Shown: in pieces, positions 1 to 7,584 of the stretch
How the letters are laid out: the number at the start of each line of letters is the position of its first letter
Numbering within the stretch: position 1 is the first letter of the stretch
The notes under the pieces: generated by a model
Database searches by the model: none
Told to the model about the DNA's origin: nothing
The model's input: only the letters and a program-made list of their open reading frames with translations
Assembly: GCA_030632175.1 (NCBI GenBank)
Contig: DAOVVG010000027.1
Coordinates: 1 to 16,948, forward strand
Length of the DNA stretch: 16,948 nt
Direction of reading: 5' to 3'
Source: Gammaproteobacteria bacterium
GTDB lineage: Bacteria; Pseudomonadota; Gammaproteobacteria; UBA9214
Translations under genes and position numbers: made by a program

Positions 1-1
1 C

Positions 2-457
2 AATGGTGTTGGACGTTCCGATATTGTCGAGAATCGTTATGTTGGTATGAAATCACGGGGCTGTTATGAAACACCGGCCGGTACCATCCTGCTGAAGGCA
101 CACCGTGCCATGGAGTCCCTGACGCTGGACCGCGAAGCCGCGCACCTGAAAGACGACCTGATGCCACGCTATGCCACGCTGGTCTATAACGGTTACTGGT
201 GGAGTCCCGAGCGGAAGCTGCTACAGCAAATGATCGATGCCTCGCAGGAGCATGTGAACGGTACTGTACGTATGAAGCTCTACAAGGGTAATGTTGTTGT
301 AGCGGGCAGAAAGTCGGATGCAGACAGTCTGTTCGATGAGCGCATTGCCACGTTTGAAGATGATGCCGGTGCCTATGACCAGAAAGATGCGGAAGGCTTT
401 ATCAAACTGAACGCCCTGCGCATGCGCATTGCCGGACGCCGGAAGCCGGCAGGGTAG
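2..457 (+). CDS. argG: Argininosuccinate synthase, C-terminal part (5'-truncated by window edge)
   Basis: The frame is open from base 2 and gives 151 residues before the stop. Argininosuccinate synthase joins citrulline and aspartate using ATP in the cytoplasmic arginine pathway. The visible part begins with GVGRSDIVENR and continues with VGMKSRGCYETPAG, which belong to the conserved C-terminal synthetase/multimerisation region of the family. LVYNGYWWSPER and the GTVRMKLYKGN segment are also typical of the ArgG C-terminus. The end in IAGRRKPAG is close to the usual family terminus, so only the N-terminal portion (roughly 250 residues by family length) is missing. gloA follows after 48 nt on the same strand with no clear terminator between, so co-transcription is possible. 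Confidence 0.95.
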   Translation, partial: NGVGRSDIVENRYVGMKSRGCYETPAGTILLKAHRAMESLTLDREAAHLKDDLMPRYATLVYNGYWWSPERKLLQQMIDASQEHVNGTVRMKLYKGNVVVAGRKSDADSLFDERIATFEDDAGAYDQKDAEGFIKLNALRMRIAGRRKPAG

Positions 458-505
458 CTGATCAACTGCTCCACAGCTGCAAGACGGGCTAAAAGGTAAC
501 TGTTT

Positions 506-892
506 ATGCGACTACTTCATACTATGCTCCGGGTGGGCGATCTTGAAGGCTCTGTCCAGTTCTATACGCATGTGCTGGGTATGCAGGAGCTGCGCCGCAA
601 GGATTATCCGGAAGGTGAGTTCACCCTGGCCTTTGTCGGTTACGGTGATGAGGCGGAAAATACCGTCATAGAACTTACGCATAACTGGGGTACCGACAGC
701 TATGATATCGGCGCCGGTTTTGGTCACATCGCGATCGAGGTTGACGATGTCTACGCGGCCGTGGATGAAGTAAAGGCGCGTGGTGGCAAGGTGATTCGTG
801 AGGCCGGTCCAATGAATGCCGGCACAACCATTATTGCCTTTGTTGAAGATCCCGACGGTTACCAGATCGAATTGCTGGGCAGGAAAGGCTGA
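506..892 (+). CDS. gloA: Lactoylglutathione lyase (glyoxalase I)
   Basis: This is a 128-residue protein, slightly shorter than the E. coli enzyme. Glyoxalase I isomerises the hemithioacetal of methylglyoxal and glutathione to S-lactoylglutathione, detoxifying methylglyoxal in the cytoplasm. The four expected metal ligands are in place at His5, Glu56, His74 and Glu122. The two βαβββ modules of the vicinal-oxygen-chelate fold are recognisable, with RVGDLEGSVQFY in the first and GHIAIEVDDV in the second. It lacks the longer C-terminus or insertions of Zn-dependent eukaryotic enzymes, so it is probably the Ni/Co-dependent short bacterial type; that is an inference from length. The start at 506 is the first ATG and places His5 correctly. 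The gene converges with the minus-strand gene ending at 980. Confidence 0.96.
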   Translation: MRLLHTMLRVGDLEGSVQFYTHVLGMQELRRKDYPEGEFTLAFVGYGDEAENTVIELTHNWGTDSYDIGAGFGHIAIEVDDVYAAVDEVKARGGKVIREAGPMNAGTTIIAFVEDPDGYQIELLGRKG

Positions 893-979
893 TTCAGGCG
901 CTTACACACGGACAGCCTGATTTACGCAGACGCGATATGGCACCATGCCCCGGCAGGCCTGTGGTGGTTGCTCGCAGCG

Positions 980-1681
980 TTACTCTTTCAATATCATGGT
1001 GATGTTACCATCTTCGATGTGGATATTCTCCACGCCGTCGGCAAAGGCTTTCCAGAAGCCCGCTTCGTTCCCGTAGTATTCGATCAGGTCGATGTTCTTC
1101 ATGCCGCCAAGCCAGGCATTGGGTATCGGTACACCCATGACGCTGACACCCTTGAGGATGGCAATCGGGCGATTGTCGCGGTAAGCAAGCTCCATTCCTG
1201 CGCGGACTTTCAGGATTTGTCCGCCCATGATCGGGAAGTCTTCATCGACAGGAATCAGTAATTTCGCACTCATCAGGTTTTCTGACAGATCAATGGCCAT
1301 TTTTTTTGCCATGTCGGTGTTTTTTGCCAGCAGACCATTAAGCTCACGTTCTGACAGGGTGATGCTGCGACTGGCACCTGCCTCGCTATAGGCCTCGGGT
1401 TCAAGCGCTTCGCCGGGTGGAGTTTTCGTGCCTTGCTTGTCGTTGCCGGTCCCGCTGGTGCGACGTGATTGCATCATGTCGAGACGTTCCAGCTTGTCAG
1501 TTAGTACCTGCTCTTCACTGGCGGACAGCTGAACCGGTTTGAATTCTGCCGGGAAGATATAGGTCCGAACGACCCAGAAGGTGAGGGCGGCCGTCACGAT
1601 GATGGTGACCAGTACAATCAGGAATATTTTCAGGCCGCTGCTGCGCTTGCCCGGTTCATTTGCGATGGTGTCAGTTTGCAT
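980..1681 (-). CDS. Membrane-anchored protein of unknown function with an LSERELN motif
   Basis: The 233-residue product has a short basic cytoplasmic N-terminus, one transmembrane helix at about residues 17-43, a low-complexity Ser/Thr/Gly/Pro linker (about 71-105), and a C-terminal domain that should lie in the periplasm. That domain opens with LSERELNGLL (109-118), continues with alternating hydrophobic β-strand-like segments, and includes GVPIPNAWLGG near 183-193. I do not recognise a characterised function. The LSEREL(N) motif, the strand pattern and the PxxWL segment resemble residues 70-147 of the larger protein at 5828-7132, suggesting distant paralogues. The motif also recalls YpmS/DUF2140-type extracytoplasmic domains, but that is only a resemblance. 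It is divergent from the ypfJ-type gene, with 125 bp between the starts. Confidence 0.85.
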   Translation of the reverse strand: MQTDTIANEPGKRSSGLKIFLIVLVTIIVTAALTFWVVRTYIFPAEFKPVQLSASEEQVLTDKLERLDMMQSRRTSGTGNDKQGTKTPPGEALEPEAYSEAGASRSITLSERELNGLLAKNTDMAKKMAIDLSENLMSAKLLIPVDEDFPIMGGQILKVRAGMELAYRDNRPIAILKGVSVMGVPIPNAWLGGMKNIDLIEYYGNEAGFWKAFADGVENIHIEDGNITMILKE

Positions 1682-1743
1682 GTCTGAATAGTGGCTGAAA
1701 AGGCGTTGACAGTAAACCGTCAGTCGGTCATTTACCGGCCGGT

Positions 1744-1773
1744 TTCAGGGGACGCCCGATTTTGCATTATACT
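1744..1773 (+). promoter_or_regulatory. Candidate sigma-70 promoter for the ypfJ-type gene
   Basis: TATACT at 1768-1773 matches five of six bases of the -10 consensus. The best -35 at suitable spacing is the weak TTCAGG at 1744-1749 (18-bp spacer). Transcription would start near 1780, giving a leader of about 27 nt that holds the ribosome binding site before the ATG at 1807. A TTGACA also lies at 1706-1711 but lacks a good -10 partner. Confidence 0.4.
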
Positions 1774-1806
1774 GCAAGGCTTGTTGTGTGCCGGGAGGGC
1801 GTCGTT

Positions 1807-2655
1807 ATGCGGTGGAAAGGGGGGCGCAGGAGTACGAATGTCGAGGACCAGCGTGGCAGGCGGATGCGCGGTGGCAGGGCCTTCAAGGGTGGCATTGGTA
1901 CAATAGTCATTGCCCTGGCACTGGCTTATTTTCTGGGTATCGACCCGCAAGTGTTGCTGCAACTGCAACAGGGTGGTTCACCGGAGGTCGTTGAGACTGA
2001 CTACCAGCCCACAGCTGAAGAGCAGCAACAGGCCGACTTCGTTGCCGTGGTGCTGGCGGATACTGAAGACACCTGGGGCGAGATTTTCCGTCAGGCTGGC
2101 TATGAGTACGAAGAGCCAAACCTGGTGCTGTTTAGCGGTTCAGTGCGCTCTGCCTGCGGGATGGCCAGTGCAGCCATGGGGCCTTTTTATTGCCCGGCGG
2201 ACAAGAAGGTCTATATTGATCTTTCCTTTTTCAGTGACCTCAAAAGCCGGCATGGTGCGCCGGGTGATTTTGCACAGGCCTATGTGATTGCACATGAGGT
2301 TGGTCACCACGTGCAGAACCTGCTGGGAACCAGCAGTGAGGTCAGGTCGGCACAAAGCGGTATAAGCAAGGAAGCAGGCAATGCGCTGTCTGTAAAACTG
2401 GAACTGCAGGCGGATTGTTTCGCCGGGCTGTGGGGTAATCATGCTGACCGCAGTCGCCAGGTGCTGGAGCAGGGTGATATCGAAGAGGCACTCGGTGCGG
2501 CGGCGGCGATCGGTGATGATCGTTTGCAGAAGGAAGGGCAGGGCTATGTGGTGCCGGAGTCATTCACCCATGGCACATCGGCGCAACGCATACACTGGTT
2601 CAGGCGGGGTATTGAAAGCGGTGATGTTGGTGAGTGCAATACGTTCGATTCCTGA
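1807..2655 (+). CDS. ypfJ: YpfJ-type neutral zinc metallopeptidase
   Basis: This is a 282-residue member of the Zn_peptidase (PF04228) family, similar in layout to E. coli YpfJ. The start at 1807 is preferred over an in-frame ATG at 1762 because the product then begins MRWKGGRRSTNVEDQR, matching the family N-terminus, and GGGAGG lies just upstream. A Lys/Arg/Gly-rich N-terminus precedes one transmembrane helix at about residues 31-48. The catalytic domain is then extracytoplasmic. The zincin motif HEVGHH is at 163-168, and the downstream ELQADCFAG likely supplies the third ligand and a conserved Cys. GPFYCPAD, VYIDLSFF and SFTHGTSAQR are family hallmarks. Physiological substrates of the family are not well established. 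The next gene starts 60 nt downstream on the same strand. Confidence 0.95.
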   Translation: MRWKGGRRSTNVEDQRGRRMRGGRAFKGGIGTIVIALALAYFLGIDPQVLLQLQQGGSPEVVETDYQPTAEEQQQADFVAVVLADTEDTWGEIFRQAGYEYEEPNLVLFSGSVRSACGMASAAMGPFYCPADKKVYIDLSFFSDLKSRHGAPGDFAQAYVIAHEVGHHVQNLLGTSSEVRSAQSGISKEAGNALSVKLELQADCFAGLWGNHADRSRQVLEQGDIEEALGAAAAIGDDRLQKEGQGYVVPESFTHGTSAQRIHWFRRGIESGDVGECNTFDS

Positions 2656-2715
2656 TCACAAGAAATGCAGTGACCCGGGTATTTGGTTATTCGATAAACA
2701 AACAGGATGTGGTTA

Positions 2716-3609
2716 ATGAAGTATCTAACACTTGAAAACGGGCAACTGGGCGTACTTGTCGACGGGACGGTGGTTGATGTTGTGGCTGCAGCGGAGTTCC
2801 TGTCTGTTAGCGCCCCTGCCGCCACCCTTGAGGCGCTCATTATCGCCGGTGATGCTGCCGCAGAGGAGGCCTTCAGGCTGGCACGGCAGGCGCTTGAGAA
2901 AGGCTGTGGTTGCCGATCATTCGACGAGGTTACGCCAATGGCACCGATTCCCGTGCCGCGCCGTAATATTCTGTGTTTGGGGAAGAACTACCTTGATCAT
3001 GCACAGGAACTGGCCCCGAAGATGAAGGCCTCGGGCGAAGCGCCCCGGCATCCGATTATTTTTACCAAGGCAACAACGGCCGTGATTGCTGCCGGTGAGC
3101 CAGTCCCTGCTTACCCGGCGTATACGCAGAAGCTGGACTATGAGGCAGAGCTGGCCTTGATCATAGGCAGAGACGGGCGTGATATTGCGCCCGGGGATGC
3201 ATGGGATTATGTGTTTGGCTATACGGCAATCAACGACATCTCTGCACGCGACCTGCAGAAAGACCACCATCAATGGTTCCGGGCAAAGAGTCTGGATGGT
3301 TTTGCTCCGATGGGTCCTGTGGTGGTACACCACAGTGTTATGCCGGCACCGGCAGACATCGAGGTAAAATGTTTCGTCAATGGAGAGCAGCGCCAGAGTG
3401 CCACATTTGATCAGCTGATCTTTGACGTGCCTACAATGATTTCTGTGTTGTCAGCCGGCATGACATTGCTCGCCGGTGACATTATCGCGACTGGTACACC
3501 CGGTGGCGTGGGGATGGGTTTCACACCATCGAAGTACCTGCAACCCGGTGACGAGGTGGTCGTTGATATTACCGGTGTTGGAGAATTGCGTAATCCTGTT
3601 ATCGAATAA
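2716..3609 (+). CDS. Fumarylacetoacetate hydrolase (FAH) family protein
   Basis: The 297-residue product has the FAH fold that cleaves C-C bonds in, or hydrates and isomerises, 2-oxo/2-hydroxy acids with a divalent metal. An N-terminal segment of about 75 residues precedes the PF01557 catalytic domain, which starts near ILCLGKNYLDHAQE. The metal ligands are probably Glu143 and Glu145 (in DYEAEL) and Asp174 (in INDISARD), with Lys191 in RAKSLDGF as a conserved active-site lysine. GTPGGVGMG is the usual C-terminal signature. The ATG at 2716 is chosen over that at 2707 because AGGA at 2704-2707 is well spaced from it. The substrate cannot be told from sequence; ureidoglycolate lyase, acylpyruvase and homoprotocatechuate-pathway isomerase-type activities occur in this family. 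A sodium symporter follows after 70 nt and may import its pathway substrate. Confidence 0.9.
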   Translation: MKYLTLENGQLGVLVDGTVVDVVAAAEFLSVSAPAATLEALIIAGDAAAEEAFRLARQALEKGCGCRSFDEVTPMAPIPVPRRNILCLGKNYLDHAQELAPKMKASGEAPRHPIIFTKATTAVIAAGEPVPAYPAYTQKLDYEAELALIIGRDGRDIAPGDAWDYVFGYTAINDISARDLQKDHHQWFRAKSLDGFAPMGPVVVHHSVMPAPADIEVKCFVNGEQRQSATFDQLIFDVPTMISVLSAGMTLLAGDIIATGTPGGVGMGFTPSKYLQPGDEVVVDITGVGELRNPVIE

Positions 3610-3679
3610 AATGATTCCGGACGTCTGTTGGAAATCGTGTATTGTTGCTTGCCATCCTGACAGGTAAAGAAAATCGCGC

Positions 3680-5146
3680 ATGGAAACCCATACTGTAGCG
3701 ACAGTTGACTACGTAATCGCTGTAATCTATGTGTTGGCAACCGCCGGCTTTGGTGTCTGGTTTGTCAGACGCAGCAGCACCATGGAAGGCTTTACTCTGG
3801 CAGGTAAACTGATTCCGGGCTGGGCCATCGGTCTTTCATTGCTCGCTACTTATCTAAGCAGCATCAGCTTTCTTGCCAATCCCGGTAAAAGTTATGCTTC
3901 CGACTGGCGACCCTTTGTATTTTCGCTGACCTTGCCCGTCGCCATTATCATTGCGACACGCTGGTTTATACCGCTGTACCGGAACACGGTAAAGACCACG
4001 GCCTATGAATACCTGGAACAACGATTCGGTGTATGGGCGCGGGTATACATGGGTGCGGCGTATATTCTGCTGCAGATAGGACGTTTCGCGGTGGTGCTGT
4101 ACCTGACAGCGCTCGCGCTTGCTTCTCTGCTGGCAACCGATACGGCGACATTGATCCTGGTGCTGGGTGGGTTGACGGTTGTCTATACGCTGGCAGGCGG
4201 TTTTGCAGCGGTCATCTGGACAGATGTTGTGCAGTCTGTCGTGCTGCTGCTGGGTGGTTTGCTTTGCCTGTTCCTGCTGATTACTCATATGCCGGGGGGC
4301 TGGGGACAACTCAGTGCGACTGCAGTACGTGAACACAAGTTTGCACTTGGCTCGATGGATGCGGATTTTCTGGTCCAGGGATTCTGGGTTATTTTTATTT
4401 TCGGGATTGTTGAGAATCTGAAGAACTTCAGCGTCGACCAAAACTATATCCAGCGTTTTTTGTCTGCGCCGAGTGAGGCGCAGGCAAAAAAATCACTGTG
4501 GCTGGGCGGTCTGTTGTATATCCCGGTGTCGGCGCTGTTCTTTATGATCGGCACGGCGCTGTTTGTCTATTATCTTAACGTGCCGACGGCAGGCCTGCCT
4601 GAGCAAGCTGATAAGATATTCCCGTTCTTTATCGTCAATGAACTGCCAACCGGTCTGGTGGGACTGGTGATTGCCGGTGTGCTGGCTGCAGGGATGAGCA
4701 CGCTGGATTCTTCCCTTAACAGCTCAGCAACTGTCTGGACAGTGGATTTTTACAAGCGCCTGATTCAGCCGAATGCTGATGATGCACGGCAAGTCACGGT
4801 GATTCGTTCCACCACCGCGATTATCGGCGCGATCGCGACAGTCGCAAGCCTGTTGATGATTGATGCAAGAAGTGCGCTGGACATCTGGTGGAAAATATCC
4901 GCCGTCTTTGGTGGTGGCATGCTGGGGCTGTTTTTGTGTGCGCTTTTCTACAAGAGCATGCAGCCACGCCAGGCCATGTTCGCAACAGCAGTCGGTGTAT
5001 TGTTTGTTGCCTGGGCGACAATCACCAGCACCTGGTTTACCGGTACAGACTGGGGGTTCCCGCTACATGTCATGATGATTGGTGTCTGCGGTACGCTGGT
5101 GATCGTTGTGACGGGTTTTATAGTCAGCAGGAAGATGCCTTTATGA
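3680..5146 (+). CDS. Sodium:solute symporter (SSS family)
   Basis: This 488-residue integral membrane protein is of typical SSS length and is hydrophobic throughout, with about 13 predicted helices. SSS proteins couple Na+ entry to uptake of sugars, amino acids, organic acids or vitamins by the LeuT-like alternating-access mechanism. Diagnostic segments include SLLATYLSSISFLANPGKSY in the first core helices, AYEYLEQRFG, GGFAAVIWTDVVQ, DQNYIQRFLSA, and GMSTLDSSLNSSATVW near residues 340-360. The paired Ser of this last segment corresponds to the Na2-site region of the family. The substrate is not evident. Placement 70 nt after the FAH-family gene suggests a shared catabolic role, by inference only. 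Spacing to the ATG from the AGG near 3662 is long, so the ribosome binding site is weak. Confidence 0.93.
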   Translation: METHTVATVDYVIAVIYVLATAGFGVWFVRRSSTMEGFTLAGKLIPGWAIGLSLLATYLSSISFLANPGKSYASDWRPFVFSLTLPVAIIIATRWFIPLYRNTVKTTAYEYLEQRFGVWARVYMGAAYILLQIGRFAVVLYLTALALASLLATDTATLILVLGGLTVVYTLAGGFAAVIWTDVVQSVVLLLGGLLCLFLLITHMPGGWGQLSATAVREHKFALGSMDADFLVQGFWVIFIFGIVENLKNFSVDQNYIQRFLSAPSEAQAKKSLWLGGLLYIPVSALFFMIGTALFVYYLNVPTAGLPEQADKIFPFFIVNELPTGLVGLVIAGVLAAGMSTLDSSLNSSATVWTVDFYKRLIQPNADDARQVTVIRSTTAIIGAIATVASLLMIDARSALDIWWKISAVFGGGMLGLFLCALFYKSMQPRQAMFATAVGVLFVAWATITSTWFTGTDWGFPLHVMMIGVCGTLVIVVTGFIVSRKMPL

Positions 5147-5337
5147 GTTTTGTCTGTTTTATACCTTCTGGTTAAGGACAAGCTTTAATCAGATAACCAC
5201 AATCTTGTCATGGTATGGCTCTCTGGGTATAAAATTCTGCGAATAAAATTCAATAATTACAGTAGCATAGGTATAGCTGGTATCAGCGGCCGGTTTCCTT
5301 TAATATTCCACACAATATAAGAGGTATATAAGTGTAA

Positions 5338-5345
5338 GGGGGGGG
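5338..5345 (+). promoter_or_regulatory. Run of eight G serving as the ribosome binding site
   Basis: Eight consecutive G follow TAA at 5335-5337 and end 7 nt before the ATG at 5353, with a further AGG between. This is the only Shine-Dalgarno-like sequence ahead of the small gene. Such mononucleotide tracts are prone to length change, which would alter spacing to the start codon. Confidence 0.5.
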
Positions 5346-5352
5346 CAGGCCA

Positions 5353-5604
5353 ATGAAAAATCGACGCAAGACAGGTGATCGGCGTAGTTTTGGGCGAACA
5401 GAAGCGTTTCCGTTCACCGATACGAATGGCTGTTTTCTTCGTGAAAGCCGTAGCCGGTCGCCAGACAGGCGGCTGAATAGCCTGGTGGTGGAGTGGATTT
5501 CCATGGCGCTGGTGCATGATGAACTCGTCATGAAGCGTAAAATTGATCCCGCAGGGGTGGCCATCAAGGCTGCGCCGCCATGCGCAAAACGGGTGAAAGG
5601 CTAG
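5353..5604 (+). CDS. Small Arg-rich conserved-looking protein of unknown function
   Basis: The 83-residue product is cytoplasmic by composition, with no membrane segment or signal peptide. It begins with a basic stretch holding a TGDRR motif at 8-11, continues through FPFTDTNGCFL (19-29), and has SPDRRLNSLVVEWI at 36-49, where a second DRR precedes a hydrophobic strand. This layout of paired DRR motifs around an F-P-x-x-D-x-x-G segment resembles small uncharacterised proteobacterial proteins that I recall only by pattern. The purine- and G-rich ribosome binding site directly upstream supports translation. It stands alone: the symporter ends 206 nt upstream, and the next gene starts 223 nt downstream. 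The upstream gap is AT-rich, with TATAAG at 5316-5321 as a possible -10 but no good -35. A chance reading frame is a less likely alternative. Confidence 0.62.
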   Translation: MKNRRKTGDRRSFGRTEAFPFTDTNGCFLRESRSRSPDRRLNSLVVEWISMALVHDELVMKRKIDPAGVAIKAAPPCAKRVKG

Positions 5605-5827
5605 ACTGTCTGGGCCAGCTAATCATCGCGTAAAGACCGGATAGTCCCCGGTTATCGATTGCAGGCAGATTTACCGACAACGCTTCACATTGTAACCAGT
5701 AGCAGTTTCCACAGTTTTTTCATAAATTATCTTTCCGTGTCAATATAGCAGGCAGATCGTCCAGCGTTTCTACGCGGGTCGATAACGGTGGGTGACCTGC
5801 GCATGACTGCAACGTAACATCGAGTCC

Positions 5828-7132
5828 ATGTTTTTTATTATCAAAAGTCTGCTGGTTCTGCTGTTGCTTGCAGTGTTCGCCGTTCCGCTCGTTATTGTTG
5901 TTACCGGTATTGAACCGGAGCCGTTGATTGAGCCCGGAAAAAGTCTGTCTCATCAGGATGTCGAACGCATCAAGCAGTTGCTCAAACAGAATGACCCGCG
6001 ACGACTAAAGCAGGACGAGGTTCGTACCCTGGCGCTGTCGGAACGTGATCTCAACTTGCTGCTTGATTATTCAATTGCACGTACCCTGGATATTAATTCC
6101 CGGGTTGATCTTTATCCAGACAGTGCGGCTGTCAGTATGACTTACCAGTTGCCGGAAAAATATTCGGGCAACTACCTGAATGCCTCGGTAAGCCTGTCGC
6201 AGGGAGATGACAATCTGCGTATTGATTCTCTTGAGTTAGGACGCATCAGTTTACCTGGCTGGCTGCTGAATCCTGCGCTGCAAATATTTCATGCGAAAAT
6301 GCTGAAGTACTCTGATGAGTATCGTGAGGTAATGCAAGCTATCGGGGAATTTCGTCTCGGTGGGGATCAGCTGGTGCTGGTCTATCAATGGCGCCCGGAG
6401 TTGGCTGCGCAATTGAAGTCCAGCAGTTATGGTTTGTTGTTCTCTGCGAACGACAAGGACCGGGTGCTGGTTTACTATGACGAGTTGAGCAGGCTTGCGA
6501 AGGTCTTCCCTGATCAGCGAGTCTCGCTGGACAGAATATTACCATCCATGTTTAAGCTGGCCGGTATGCGCTCGGATGAGCGAGGTGATCCGCAGGCTGA
6601 AAACCGCGCGATGCTGCAGACGCTGGCGATGTATGTGATGGGCATCAATGTTGGCCGGTTTGTCGAGACGCGGGTCGAATCCGGGCAACATAAAATGTAC
6701 CTGACTATTCTGGACCGCCATGATCTGGCGCAGCATTTTACCGTGTCGGCGGCCTTGACTGTTTCCGCCGGCAGCGGGCTGGCGAATGCGATCGGTTTGT
6801 TCAAGGAGCTGGATGATTCCCGTGATGGCACCGGCTTCAGTTTCGACGATTTGCTGGCCGACCGCGCCGGTGTTCGACTTGCTGAATTTGCTACAGAAAC
6901 AGAGCAGTATGCCTGGGTGTTACAACAACGTATGAGTGGCAAGTTGTCCGAGAGTGATTTTATGCCGCCTACCGACAAGCTGCCGCCAAGCATCATGGAG
7001 CTGGAGTTCAAGCAGCGATACCGTGACCTGGATAGTGAGAAATACGGACTGGTAGATGATGAAATCGAAAGGCGCATCCAGCGCTGCAGGGTCTATCAGC
7101 CGCCAGGACAGGGGAGGGCTGGACGCTATTAG
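5828..7132 (+). CDS. Large membrane-anchored protein of unknown function, related to the protein at 980-1681
   Basis: The 434-residue product has an N-terminal transmembrane helix at about residues 5-26 with almost no cytoplasmic tail, so the rest should be extracytoplasmic. LSERDLNLLL (70-79) is followed by alternating strand-like segments and SLPGWLLNP (141-149), matching the order seen in the 233-residue protein at 980-1681. A second region at about 270-350 contains ILDRHDLAQHF and a segment rich in Gly, Phe and Asp (GTGFSFDDLLADRAG, 334-348) that looks strongly constrained and may be the functional core. The C-terminal 80 residues are charged and helical. I know of no assigned function. 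The ATG at 5828 has only a weak GAG upstream. The terminal GQGRAGRY is probably a non-conserved extension. The gene converges with the minus-strand gene ending at 7161. Confidence 0.88.
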   Translation: MFFIIKSLLVLLLLAVFAVPLVIVVTGIEPEPLIEPGKSLSHQDVERIKQLLKQNDPRRLKQDEVRTLALSERDLNLLLDYSIARTLDINSRVDLYPDSAAVSMTYQLPEKYSGNYLNASVSLSQGDDNLRIDSLELGRISLPGWLLNPALQIFHAKMLKYSDEYREVMQAIGEFRLGGDQLVLVYQWRPELAAQLKSSSYGLLFSANDKDRVLVYYDELSRLAKVFPDQRVSLDRILPSMFKLAGMRSDERGDPQAENRAMLQTLAMYVMGINVGRFVETRVESGQHKMYLTILDRHDLAQHFTVSAALTVSAGSGLANAIGLFKELDDSRDGTGFSFDDLLADRAGVRLAEFATETEQYAWVLQQRMSGKLSESDFMPPTDKLPPSIMELEFKQRYRDLDSEKYGLVDDEIERRIQRCRVYQPPGQGRAGRY

Positions 7133-7160
7133 CTTATGCCCTGGTAGCCCCGGGATACTT

Positions 7161-7475
7161 TTATTCCGGTTTTTTGTTACAGCTGCCGTAGAATTCCTTG
7201 CGGCCCTTGCTGAGTTGCATGATACCCGTGTAACGGTTGATAACAGCCATGCCCCCCTTGTCACCCCCCGGTGACCAGATTATTTCCTTGTCCGATATGA
7301 TGGCAGTGGCGTTATTTGCAGTGCCCTTTGTGTAGTTGATGGCGATTTCAATTTGCCCGTGTTCGAAGTTGCACAGCAGTGTGGCAGTTTCATCCGCACG
7401 GGCGGGCAGACTGACAGTAAACAGCAAGCCTGCGGCAAGCAGCAGTGATGTGAATGTGTTTTCGGGCGCTGTCAT
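7161..7475 (-). CDS. Small secreted protein of unknown function
   Basis: The 104-residue product starts at the ATG read from 7475. Longer in-frame starts at 7535 and 7592 would bury a good signal peptide, and the latter would overlap the EamA gene. Residues 9-27 form a hydrophobic core ending in ARA, a standard signal peptidase I site before DETATLLC. The mature part is about 77 residues with just two cysteines, Cys35 and Cys99 (precursor numbering), near its two ends, which suggests one disulfide clasping a small β-rich domain. No family recognised; size and layout resemble periplasmic inhibitor or binding proteins, but nothing specific can be claimed. A promoter candidate lies at 7506-7535, so the gene can be transcribed independently of the upstream transporter gene. 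Confidence 0.75.
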   Translation of the reverse strand: MTAPENTFTSLLLAAGLLFTVSLPARADETATLLCNFEHGQIEIAINYTKGTANNATAIISDKEIIWSPGGDKGGMAVINRYTGIMQLSKGRKEFYGSCNKKPE

Positions 7476-7505
7476 CGTTCTGTAGTATCGGCAAATTGTC
7501 TGATA

Positions 7506-7535
7506 AACATAACAGATAGCCTGCCAATCTGTCAT
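7506..7535 (-). promoter_or_regulatory. Candidate promoter for the small secreted protein gene
   Basis: Read on the minus strand, ATGACA (7530-7535, five of six -35 bases) is followed after 18 bp by TATGTT (7506-7511), which carries an upstream TG one base away as in extended -10 elements. Transcription would start near 7499, about 24 nt before the preferred ATG at 7475. Confidence 0.38.
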
Positions 7536-7584
7536 TACCCGTGCCGCGACTGTTCCCGGAATGCTGGCTGGTTTCCCGGTGGCA

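Noticed and set aside
894..920. TCAGGC/GCCTGA inverted repeat after gloA as a terminator
   Set aside because: Six base pairs with a 15-nt loop and no U tract; too weak to call.
968..1261. + strand frame of 97 codons opposite the 980-1681 gene
   Set aside because: It is the antisense of a well-supported membrane protein gene and has no plausible start signals.
1706..1711. TTGACA as a -35 box for the + strand
   Set aside because: The bases 17-18 bp downstream (CATTTA/ATTTAC) are poor -10 matches; TATACT at 1768 is the better candidate.
1762..1806. Longer N-terminus for the ypfJ-type peptidase
   Set aside because: The extra 15 residues do not fit the family N-terminus, the ATG at 1762 overlaps the predicted -10 element, and the GGGAGG sits in front of 1807.
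5636..5652. ACCGG/CCGGT hairpin after the small Arg-rich gene
   Set aside because: Only five base pairs and no following U tract; could be chance.
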